Assembly (NCBI RefSeq): GCF_028389875.1
Contig: NC_084669.1
Span: 34,014,731 to 34,078,730 of the forward strand
Direction of reading: 5' to 3'
DNA length: 64,000 nt
From: Rhea pennata
Lineage: Eukaryota; Chordata; Aves; Rheiformes; Rheidae
Shown: piece by piece, positions 54,801 to 61,000 of the stretch
Position numbering within the stretch: position 1 is the stretch's first letter
Layout of the letters: every line of letters begins with the position of its first letter
The notes under the pieces: model-generated
The model's input: the letters and a program-made list of their open reading frames with translations, nothing else
Database searches by the model: none
What the model was told of the DNA's origin: nothing
Position numbers and translations under genes: made by a program

Positions 54801-57800
54801 TCATTCAGACAGTTTCAGTTTATTAACTTTTGTCCATGTCTTTTTGCCTAACTTTCCCATTCCTCGTTTCCTATCTCAACTCCCTCCTCTCTTCCATCCT
54901 TCTGTAGTCTCCACAATGATTTTCACCCTTAATTTCTTGCATAACCAGCCCCCCACCCCCTTCCCAGCCTTTGGTCTCATTTTAGCATTTTTGGCTCCAG
55001 GCCCCTTTCTCCCAAGCCCTTCCCCAGTCTCCTCAGTTTTCAAGCTCCATGCTTCCTCACTCATGAGCTCCCAGCTTCTCACACGTTTCTCCGCAGAGAC
55101 CCAGTGCCAATTCCCTTCCTCTCACTCCTTGTTGTAATCGGTGTCAGCCCTTCATCCTAACTCTTATCTGATCTACTTTCAAATTAGCCTTTAGCTACCT
55201 TTAAAGACCATGTCTTCTTTCATGCTGCTGGGGTGTCGGGAAGAGGGAGAAAGATTAGACTGCAGTCGCACAACAGTTCAGCTCCAGCTCAGCCCAGCCC
55301 AGCCCAGCCCAGCCGCAAGCAGCCATTACAGGAAAAGCCTGGCTTTGTCTCCGGTCCCTGGCTGAATCACGCTCAGCTACACAATGTTGAAACAGCATGT
55401 GCAGCACTATCAGGAAATACCTTCGGGGCTGAAGCATGCTCAGTGTTTCAAGAGATTACTATATATGCAGCCTCAAAGACTGTACTGATAATAAATCTAG
55501 CATAGAGAAAAATTTCAAAGATTTTAATTGCTAAAAAAAATATCAAAGATGCTTTACTATGTTCCTTAAACTGATTTTTATTTTTCCCCAAAGCTTTCAG
55601 CTTGGCCAAATTTGGGAGTTGCTTTTTTAGCAAGGAAGAAACTGCTTTCCTGCCAAACCTACGATCTCTAATGCAAAGCATGCTGCTGTGACTGCCACCC
55701 AAAGAAAAGGTCATCAGGGCCAATTTTTTTCTTTAGTCTCATTCTTGTGTGCATTTCAACAGTTTTGACTAGAATTCTCCCTCCTAAAACTGATGTGTTT
55801 CTGTTCAAATATTTGGAACTGGATTTCAATGCTTTTCTCCTTGATTCTGCTTTCTTCAGCAAAACTGTGCTCTAACTGCAACAGTCAAAATAGAAAATAG
55901 TAAGATATGAGATGATTACTTTAGCACTGTAGACAAAAAGAAAAAGGTTGGATCCTAAAAACGTTCTGGAGGACGAAGAGAACATTACATCAACCTTAAC
56001 AGATGCATCTGGACAGGACAGAAGTGAAAATGTTGTCTAAGCTAAAAGGAACAGGAGAATGGTAATACAGAGAAGAAAAAAACAGAATGGAGGGCAGGAG
56101 AAAGGAAGGTTTACATCAGCAGCTTACAATAGCTGGTGCTACTAGAGGGCTACCCTTAAGCCACAAAGACTTGTGCAAAATGCAAAATCGCCTTGCCAGG
56201 GAGCAGCACGCAGCCCTGAGCGCGCACGACAGCAGCGCCCGCCGGCTGACCTGGTCCCACGGGGCCGAGCGGCGTCACTGCAGCAGCCCGTGGCCCCCCC
56301 GGGGCTCCCGGGCCACTTGACGTGAGCAAGCGGATCTGAGTCGCAGCCTCACCGCAGCCTCGTGTTAGGCAAGGGCGGAGGGAAGGGTGCCACGCTGCAA
56401 GGATGGCAACATTTGTTTCACCTCTTCATACGAAATACTCCTAATCTGGTGAGCCTCTAAGCATTCAAAAAGCTGTTTGATACACTACCTAATTTATATA
56501 TACTTTAAACAAAAATACGCTTTCCGGAACGATAAGATGTAAATGAGTTTTGTGGATGATGCACTGGCAGTTTCATTTAGATGACTATTTTGCTGTTGCT
56601 GGGGCTTTGTTACAGTATCGATTCTTTACTAGCGTATACAGAGCCTTTCACAATTGTCCTTTTTATTGTTACTCTAATGAAATACATTAAACAAACTCAA
56701 TTCTAGTTTCCTTTTTATGCAGCCCTAACTTGATTTCTCATCACCTCTCAAATTCATTTTAGCTGCAAATTTCATCAACAGACTCTTGACTCACGCTGTA
56801 TCTGATAACATAATAATAAAATGTAAAATGACTAATACAAACATACCAAATACTACCTCCACAAAGGAGCACATTGCTTTTTTCAACACCCTTTCTCTGT
56901 GGCCTGTAAGAATAATTATGTCTAGGCAAATTAACAACTCCACAAAAGGAAAGCAAGTATTCTACTCTAACTTCAGTATTACACTTACCATATTCCTTTG
57001 GTCTTCTAACCTTAGTTTTCCCCATAGAAAGCAGACAACAAGTAAACCTCTGTCCCATTTTTAAAACATCAGATTTATTTACTTCTCCCCTCCCAATTCT
57101 AATTTACAGAATAACTGCTCAAGCATTTTTGTTCCAAAGCTGCTTTATTGTTTAGCTAGGGATTGTTTAGCCCAGACTCACAGAAGTTAGTTTCTGCCTC
57201 CCACTGCTAGGCACCTAAATGCCTCTCTAGAGCTGGCTATCAGTCTGCAAAAAGTTAATGAACATATTGCAATATACATAATACCAAAAGTATTAAAAAG
57301 GCTGAGTTAAAACAATTTAACCTTTCATACTAGTTCTCACGTAACTTGTATCTGCAATGTGAAAAGACGACAACTGTATGGGTTTGCTGCAATCTTGCAG
57401 TATTAGAACTGAGTTACAAAATCTTAACTGACTTAAAAGGCACTTTCCAGTCTTGCAGGGGGACAAATCTCAAAGTATTCTTCATCTGAGACAGACGAGT
57501 GACGAACCACAAGCACAAAGAACTGCGGGCTACCTTTCCTGCTCCAGGAAGCCACCACATGCAACAGTAAAAATAGCAGAGCACATCACAGTTTTAAATG
57601 GGCTAAAATGGGGTGGAGTTGCCATTCATTTACTGGTTTCCAGAACAAATTTTACTAAAATATCTACAGACTAATGATTTTCAGCTTTTGCGGTAATCAC
57701 TGAGACGTCAAACAAGTGAAGAACAGTCTGAAGAAGTTATGCACAGCTTCTTACATAGTCTTGTTTTCTTAACAAACACTTCTAAAGTACCAAGTTAGAA

Positions 57801-58013
57801 ATATGTTCTCCACTACATCATAAATGCTATGGGACAAATGCCATGCGACTAATGGACTTAAGCTAGCTAACACAGAATAAAAATAACACAATTTCCCAAA
57901 TAATTACCTTGCATAAAAATCTCCTGAACCTTTTGTTCCTTTACCCAGGCTTTTACCTCCTCATGTAACTGCGGGTTATCCCTGAGAACTGGGTTTAGAC
58001 TGTCTACGTCGTC
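18807..58013 (-). CDS. JMJD1C: JMJD1C (KDM3C), Jumonji-domain protein, 23 coding exons, N-terminus outside window
   Basis: Twenty-three exons on the minus strand, individually listed below, splice in consistent phase to about 2,392 residues. As I recall, human JMJD1C has about 2,540, so roughly 145-150 N-terminal residues are missing to the right. Order seen: N-terminal segment; a basic/Ser-rich disordered region in two giant exons (1,679 and 2,210 bp); a cysteine-rich region (CRECRLI, then [18 protein letters not shown]); LXXLL motifs (LTDLL, LRDLL); then the JmjC domain with iron ligands HVE and a later His. From family knowledge it is a nuclear cofactor of nuclear receptors, related to the H3K9 demethylases KDM3A and KDM3B. 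Its own H3K9 activity has been disputed, and MDC1 is a reported substrate. One exon (30866-30997) has a one-base insertion that breaks the frame in this sequence. All introns are GT-AG. Confidence 0.96.
18897..19229 (-). other. JMJD1C intron between window exons 22 and 23
   Basis: 333 bp, GTACGA to TTACAG. The first 165 bp remain open in the frame of exon 22. Nothing else was recognised. Confidence 0.85.
19230..19361 (-). CDS. JMJD1C: JMJD1C window exon 22 of 23 (JmjC end)
   Basis: 132 bp, 44 codons, phase 0: [44 protein letters not shown]. Acceptor GATAG, donor GTACGA. The frame stays open for 54 codons past the donor to a stop at 19065, so intron retention would give an alternative C-terminus. 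Confidence 0.95.
19362..24592 (-). other. JMJD1C intron between window exons 21 and 22
   Basis: About 5.2 kb. It contains GC-rich patches near 20,520-20,700 and 21,110-21,340 and a T/C-rich tract at 23198-23240. Several overlapping open frames in the GC-rich part have no recognisable domain and are treated as chance. No transposon or RNA was recognised. Confidence 0.75.
24593..24769 (-). CDS. JMJD1C: JMJD1C window exon 21 of 23 (JmjC, third iron ligand)
   Basis: 177 bp, 59 codons, phase 0 both ends: [59 protein letters not shown] split at the end. The His in GALHQ (24596-24598) is the expected distal Fe(II) ligand. Acceptor TTACAG, donor GTAAAA. Confidence 0.95.
24770..28438 (-). other. JMJD1C intron between window exons 20 and 21
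   Basis: About 3.7 kb of AT-rich sequence with a run of 18 A at 26820-26837. No further feature was recognised. Confidence 0.8.
28439..28578 (-). CDS. JMJD1C: JMJD1C window exon 20 of 23 (JmjC)
   Basis: 140 bp: (G)[46 protein letters not shown]. Acceptor TTGTAG; the donor GTTCGA is unusually weak, but the phase and protein continuity (LQK|IAKEQG) support it. Confidence 0.94.
28579..29636 (-). other. JMJD1C intron between window exons 19 and 20
   Basis: About 1.06 kb, AT-rich; no feature recognised. Confidence 0.85.
29637..29759 (-). CDS. JMJD1C: JMJD1C window exon 19 of 23 (JmjC iron-binding HxE)
   Basis: 123 bp: (G)[18 protein letters not shown] then [17 protein letters not shown], ending LSKS plus one base. 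His (29713-29715) and Glu (29707-29709) form the HxE half of the Fe(II) facial triad. Acceptor CATAG, donor GTAAAG. Confidence 0.95.
29760..30865 (-). other. JMJD1C intron between window exons 18 and 19
   Basis: About 1.1 kb, AT-rich, with an A run near 30436-30450; no other feature recognised. Confidence 0.85.
30866..30997 (-). CDS. JMJD1C: JMJD1C window exon 18 of 23, carries a +1 frameshift
   Basis: The exon reads (R)[12 protein letters not shown], then in another frame [18 protein letters not shown] and [13 protein letters not shown](G). The two parts are joined only if one base is removed from the AAA run on the minus strand (TTT at 30960-30962). Its length is 132 bp, whereas the fixed phases of exons 17 and 19 require 131. 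As given, translation runs into TAG two codons after the extra base. Both splice sites (CTCTAG, GTGAGT) are intact. This is part of the JmjC fold. A homopolymer error is the simplest explanation; a real disrupting allele is the alternative. Confidence 0.9.
31105..31195 (-). CDS. JMJD1C: JMJD1C window exon 17 of 23
   Basis: 91 bp: (K)[17 protein letters not shown] then [12 protein letters not shown] plus two bases of Arg. Acceptor TTGCAG, donor GTATTT. The phase demands an exon 18 starting with one base then Tyr, which is what follows. Confidence 0.93.
31196..31642 (-). other. JMJD1C intron between window exons 16 and 17
   Basis: 447 bp with pyrimidine runs near 31515-31540; nothing else recognised. 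Confidence 0.85.
31643..31811 (-). CDS. JMJD1C: JMJD1C window exon 16 of 23
   Basis: 169 bp: [51 protein letters not shown] plus one base. Acceptor AAAG, donor GTAGGT, with the A|AA Lys codon across the junction. This resembles the region just ahead of the JmjC core. Confidence 0.94.
31812..32217 (-). other. JMJD1C intron between window exons 15 and 16
   Basis: 406 bp; an opposite-strand open frame overlapping it and exon 15 is a shadow. Nothing else recognised. Confidence 0.85.
32218..32496 (-). CDS. JMJD1C: JMJD1C window exon 15 of 23
   Basis: 279 bp, 93 codons, phase 0 both ends: [20 protein letters not shown], a Lys/Glu-rich linker, then [18 protein letters not shown] and KECWKQGR. Acceptor AATAG, donor GTAGGT. 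It precedes the JmjC domain. Confidence 0.95.
32497..32869 (-). other. JMJD1C intron between window exons 14 and 15
   Basis: 373 bp containing a TG/TA-rich simple repeat with a near-perfect palindrome at 32651-32680. Confidence 0.85.
32651..32680. repeat. 13-bp perfect inverted repeat, 4-nt loop, in TG/TA repeat
   Basis: Arms TGTATGTGTGTAT (32651-32663) and ATACACACATACA (32668-32680) are exact reverse complements around ATAC. Alternating purine-pyrimidine composition could favour cruciform or Z-DNA (inference). Confidence 0.9.
32870..33084 (-). CDS. JMJD1C: JMJD1C window exon 14 of 23 (LXXLL)
   Basis: 215 bp: (E)[17 protein letters not shown], then [19 protein letters not shown], ending [16 protein letters not shown] is an LXXLL nuclear-receptor box. 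Acceptor TTTTAG, donor GTGAGT. Confidence 0.94.
33085..33572 (-). other. JMJD1C intron between window exons 13 and 14
   Basis: 488 bp; no feature recognised beyond splice sites. Confidence 0.85.
33573..33786 (-). CDS. JMJD1C: JMJD1C window exon 13 of 23
   Basis: 214 bp: [18 protein letters not shown], a Ser/Pro/Asn-rich stretch, then [19 protein letters not shown] plus one base. Acceptor TTACAG before GTTTTACAG, donor GTATAT. The second CAG nine bases into the exon could be a NAGNAG-like alternative acceptor, removing VLQ in frame. Confidence 0.92.
33966..34093 (-). CDS. JMJD1C: JMJD1C window exon 12 of 23
   Basis: 128 bp: (V)[33 protein letters not shown] and [14 protein letters not shown] matches the LXXLL nuclear-receptor box. 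Acceptor CTTCTAG, donor GTGAGT. Confidence 0.94.
34094..35484 (-). other. JMJD1C intron between window exons 11 and 12
   Basis: About 1.4 kb; a short G run near 34998-35007. No other feature recognised. Confidence 0.85.
35485..35574 (-). CDS. JMJD1C: JMJD1C window exon 11 of 23
   Basis: 90 bp: (D)[18 protein letters not shown] then [11 protein letters not shown] plus one base. Acceptor TTGCAG, donor GTAAGA. The phase closes with both neighbours. Confidence 0.94.
35575..38184 (-). other. JMJD1C intron between window exons 10 and 11
   Basis: About 2.6 kb with a T run at 35676-35690, a (CA)12 repeat at 37047-37070, and GC-rich patches at about 35,970-36,100 and 37,840-37,940. Open frames in the patches lack any recognisable domain. 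Confidence 0.8.
37047..37070. repeat. (AC)12 microsatellite
   Basis: Twelve AC units in a JMJD1C intron, followed by TATAAAAAG. A plain dinucleotide repeat. Confidence 0.95.
38185..38337 (-). CDS. JMJD1C: JMJD1C window exon 10 of 23 (C6-type zinc finger)
   Basis: 153 bp: (A)[50 protein letters not shown] plus one base. The CxxC...CxxC...CxxC pattern with an intervening His is the characteristic KDM3 zinc finger. The donor GTCGGT is weak, but the phase with exon 11 (R|DKELY) requires it. Confidence 0.96.
38338..38824 (-). other. JMJD1C intron between window exons 9 and 10, with GC-rich patch
   Basis: 487 bp. The part at about 38,640-38,790 is strongly GC- and CpG-rich. The exon 9 frame remains open through it, but phase and homology place the splice donor at the intron start. 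Confidence 0.85.
38825..39039 (-). CDS. JMJD1C: JMJD1C window exon 9 of 23
   Basis: 215 bp, one base in and one out. It encodes (R)[17 protein letters not shown], an acidic stretch ending [17 protein letters not shown], and [11 protein letters not shown]. Acceptor TTTTAG, donor GTAAGA. The open frame continues into a GC-rich intron, but the phase with exon 10 (D|AKIAW) fixes the end. Confidence 0.95.
39040..40758 (-). other. JMJD1C intron between window exons 8 and 9
   Basis: About 1.7 kb, AT-rich, with a C run near 39600-39607. No other feature recognised. Confidence 0.85.
40759..40960 (-). CDS. JMJD1C: JMJD1C window exon 8 of 23 (cysteine-rich start)
   Basis: 202 bp, two bases in and two out. 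It encodes (T)[18 protein letters not shown], then [19 protein letters not shown] and [10 protein letters not shown]. The CxxC pair and later Cys begin the cysteine-rich region typical of KDM3 proteins. Acceptor TTGCAG, donor GTAAGT. Confidence 0.95.
40961..43814 (-). other. JMJD1C intron between window exons 7 and 8
   Basis: About 2.85 kb. Its middle holds a CpG island-like block (41,740-42,350). Elsewhere it is AT-rich with nothing recognised. Confidence 0.85.
41740..42350. promoter_or_regulatory. Intronic CpG island-like block
   Basis: By hand I count roughly 45 CpG in about 610 bp, against near absence in flanking intron sequence. Open frames of up to 255 codons on the minus strand and 201 on the plus strand are expected from the low stop density of GC-rich DNA and show no domain. 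A regulatory role (alternative promoter, enhancer) is possible but unproven. Confidence 0.5.
43815..46024 (-). CDS. JMJD1C: JMJD1C window exon 7 of 23 (largest exon)
   Basis: 2,210 bp with one base in and one base out. The true start is the AAACAG acceptor before [20 protein letters not shown], upstream of the first internal Met ([12 protein letters not shown]). It ends [10 protein letters not shown] before GTGAGT. Content: a helix-prone block ([20 protein letters not shown]), long Ser/Pro/Thr-rich stretches, an Ala-rich segment encoded by a local GC-rich patch (about 44470-44625), the block [16 protein letters not shown], and basic/acidic clusters near the end ([29 protein letters not shown]). 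No enzymatic domain. Confidence 0.97.
46025..46374 (-). other. JMJD1C intron between window exons 6 and 7
   Basis: 350 bp with GTAAGT donor and AAACAG acceptor; nothing else recognised. Confidence 0.9.
46375..46547 (-). CDS. JMJD1C: JMJD1C window exon 6 of 23
   Basis: 173 bp, phase 0 in, two bases out: [17 protein letters not shown]...[10 protein letters not shown](E). Acceptor TTAACAG, donor GTAAGT. It is Pro/Ser-rich and continues the disordered region. Confidence 0.95.
46548..49458 (-). other. JMJD1C intron between window exons 5 and 6
   Basis: About 2.9 kb with a T run at 47148-47163. The part 47,290-48,990 is less AT-rich, with many chance open frames. I could not tie it to a known repeat family. 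Confidence 0.75.
49459..51137 (-). CDS. JMJD1C: JMJD1C window exon 5 of 23 (large, disordered region)
   Basis: 1,679 bp, joined as G|AA to exon 4. It starts [20 protein letters not shown] and ends NAEASMRR before GTAAGT. It is rich in Ser, Glu and Lys early (nuclear basic clusters KRRK and KRLR). A His/Pro/Leu-rich part follows ([30 protein letters not shown]), ending in a conserved block with [16 protein letters not shown]. No folded enzymatic domain is seen. The open frame continues 51 codons into the intron (to 49303), but the GTAAGT donor marks the end. Confidence 0.96.
51225..51417 (-). CDS. JMJD1C: JMJD1C window exon 4 of 23 (short poly-Gln)
   Basis: 193 bp, phase 0 in and one base out. 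It encodes [17 protein letters not shown], then HQQQQQR from a CAG-rich stretch near 51330-51345, then [17 protein letters not shown] and YDYIGRG. The basic SKRKG patch looks like a nuclear signal. Confidence 0.95.
51534..51677 (-). CDS. JMJD1C: JMJD1C window exon 3 of 23
   Basis: 144 bp, 48 codons, phase 0 at both ends: [17 protein letters not shown]...[17 protein letters not shown]. Acceptor ATCCAG, donor GTAGAT (weak). The RRRSR cluster is basic and could serve in nuclear targeting (inference). Confidence 0.94.
51678..52918 (-). other. JMJD1C intron between window exons 2 and 3
   Basis: About 1.24 kb, AT-rich; no feature recognised. Confidence 0.85.
52919..53043 (-). CDS. JMJD1C: JMJD1C window exon 2 of 23
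   Basis: 125 bp. Acceptor CTAAAG, donor GTGAGT. It encodes (G)[19 protein letters not shown]...TMVVMNDQ. The phase matches both neighbours. Confidence 0.95.
53044..57907 (-). other. JMJD1C intron between window exons 1 and 2
   Basis: About 4.9 kb. It includes a pyrimidine-rich, strand-asymmetric block at about 54,640-55,200, a CAGCC repeat at 55290-55314, and a small CpG-rich patch at about 56,190-56,330. No coding exon was recognised. Confidence 0.75.
55290..55314. repeat. (CAGCC)5 short tandem repeat
   Basis: Five consecutive CAGCC units follow CAGCTCAGCT-like sequence. Length variation between individuals is likely. Confidence 0.9.
57908..58013 (-). CDS. JMJD1C: JMJD1C window exon 1 of 23
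   Basis: This is the most 5' exon found: 106 bp, from a CTTTAG acceptor to a GTAATT donor. It encodes [15 protein letters not shown]...[10 protein letters not shown] plus one base. It starts in phase 0, so at least one earlier coding exon precedes it. Met in FMQ lies two codons before the junction and could serve as an internal start for short forms. Confidence 0.9.
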
Positions 58014-61000
58014 CTAAAGTAGAGATTAAAAAAAGAACCATATGTTACGTTTATTTGCAACATTTCTGTTTATTTTCCTAAATATATTTTAGAGTACAGT
58101 ATTAAGTAGTTTGATGCAATTTCACTGATTCCCTACAAATCCCTATGTTACTTCTAGAAAAATCTTACAAGTGCAAGATACCGCTAAGAGTTATTTCATG
58201 GGTTCACAGTATGCCAGATCCTGTATGTGGCCAGACTTATAAGCTATTAATAGGATCACACTTTCATAAATACTGTCTTACTACAGCTAAAGTTACCCTT
58301 TAAAGAATTCAATGTTTACAGGTATGCAGCAAGAACTGTTTAAGTAGTGACAAAAAGAATCAAGAAAAAAAATTCCCCTTGTTTTGCATATTTGTTGAAT
58401 TTAATATGGACATGCATATTGAACATAAACATACATATACAGGTTTAAAAACAAAGATAAATCATAAAACATACCTGTATAATAAAGAAAACAAACACTG
58501 TTACTAATTTTCAAATATGCAGACCTTCGTTAACTGGGTAATTTAAAAATTAAAACACATCTCATTTGATCTCAATTCTCTTGGAAAAGATTTCTTAGTA
58601 TCTGAATTAGAGAGACTACATCTGGGTAATTAAGACATGCTTGATGGCACTGTCCGCATAGCAAGGAAATGCTACACAAAAAACTCCTTGGTATCCTTGA
58701 AAGCATGGCTTAAATCATCATCTGGACTCTTAAAAATCTATTACTTTATGTCAGAGCATGCTTGCTATTTCTGCCTTGAGATCTGTGTCAGAGAAATAAA
58801 GCTGCTCTGCAGGTTGGTGACTCCTAGTGCAGAAAGCAGCCCTGGAAATCCGGGAACTGAAGGAACATTCATTTGTGTTAAAAGAACTTCAGACAGAGCT
58901 AAAATAATCAGAGATTCTCAACATACAAAATGTAAAATGTTTTATCAGTACTGCAACAGAAATCAAGTGATTTCTTCCTTTGATCTCAAATAAGTCCCCT
59001 GATGTCTCACAGTTTATTATGAAGAGCTTCAACCATAAAATATAAGATACAATCAATACTCAGGGAATCATTTATTGCTGCCAGGCCCTCAAATGACATC
59101 AGTAACTTCTCTCTATTCATCCAGATGAGATTCTTCCTATTAACTCATATATCACAGGGTCTCTATTTTAAATTCAAAACTCACTTCCTTTAAGACTTGC
59201 TGTTCTCCATTATGGAGACTGCATCAATGCTTCATCTATCAGAGAAAATTACTGCTACCTTTGCTAACATTTTCAGAAAGGATATATCATCAGATCCAAA
59301 AAGGATAGTCATGACCATTATAACACATATGATGTGGAACCAAGTAACAGGGGAGACGAGGACCAACAGGACCTCTGCCACCAGCTTACAAATACCAATA
59401 CGGCAGATATACTGCTAACGTTGTCAGGGGACAAAAGAGTCCATAATAGCATTCATTCAAGAATGGCAGAGCAGTAAAATGCTTTCTTTCCTGAGGCAGA
59501 CTAAAAGAGGTATTAGCTGTTTTGCTTTCATTTGCAAATCTATCTTTGGATTTGATCCCGAAGACAGATGCAGTAACGCTGGAAAGAGGGAATGATTTCC
59601 CAGGGAACCCAACAGACTCTTTGGCACCGGAGTCATGCGACGAACATTCATGTGTCCTCCTCTCCTCCTCCCCACACAGCCTCCTTCACAGCAGCTGCAG
59701 AAGGAGAGACAAGCATGCGAGAGATTTCCTTCCCAAGCATCTCCCCTCTCACATCCATAAACATTACATCTAAGCAATGGACTAAGGTGCTGCAATACTG
59801 TAAAGTCTAGCTGACTGAAAAATGCAATTAGCATGCATATATGGTACAATTCCTCCAGTCTTGTTGAAGAAATTAATATCTTGATTCTAAAACAGTACAC
59901 ATTAATCAGGTACCCAGAAATCAGATCTGTTACTCCAAAGTTATTCTGCCTGGATGATGAGTTCTTCAGGCACAGTTCTCAAACCCTTACTTCATCCTGA
60001 AACACACTATTTACAGATTAGCCCTGTTTCTGGGGAGAACACACAGATATTCTTTTTTCCTTCAGATTTCACACGCTTCTTAAGCATCTTTGCCTTCTTT
60101 GAACTTGACATCGAAGATAATGATGAATCTATAGACAGAGCATTAGAACCTTTCCTGTTCTATCTTCTATTCAAATGCATCAGGTTTATCGGTATCTTGG
60201 ACTGAAAACATTTAGTGTAAAAGCACTTCTTAGAAAAGGAGACTACCATATCCATTCTGGCTTCCCTCACATTTGGAGGAAAACACAGTTGGTGAAGAAC
60301 CTCAGCAAATATTACTCCTTCTCTGAGGCTGCATTAAGAGAGTGACTCAACTTTGGACAGACTGAGAACAGGGGTGGTAGAAACCAAGAAATGTGCCCCA
60401 TCCCCCTCACCAAACTAATGCATCAAAGCAGCTATCCTACCTCGATACTAACAAATACATTATGTAGGTATTATTATGTATGATATTAGTACCTCTCCAC
60501 AGCTTTAATGAAAAAGATAGCAGGACATCGGATAGCAAGAGGCTACTTTTGCTTCATTACCCAGTCTTTGCTCAATCCGTGCTTTCATACAGGCATAGCC
60601 AAGACTACTTGCATGTCAAATTCATTTTAATAGCTCACCCTGTACTATTCATCAGCAGAGAGGAGATGAGCTGGAAAAGGCACAAGAGAGGTCAAAGATC
60701 CATTACACAAGCTGCACCCAGCTATGACTGGGATTATGCAGAGGAGATCAAAGAGAATCCAAAGTTTCTGAAAAAAATTAAATCTATACATATGTATATA
60801 TACACACATACACAAAACACATACACTTAATATATCATCAGTAACTGCGCTAAAAAAATACTCTGCTTCTAGATGGGAATTTGGCATAACATGGTACTAA
60901 AATACAGGTGCATGGAAAACAGTATGACAAAGCAAAATTGTAACTGACAACTGTAGCTCAATGTCAAGAAATTTAAAAAATAGTTCCTGAAATCTCAACA

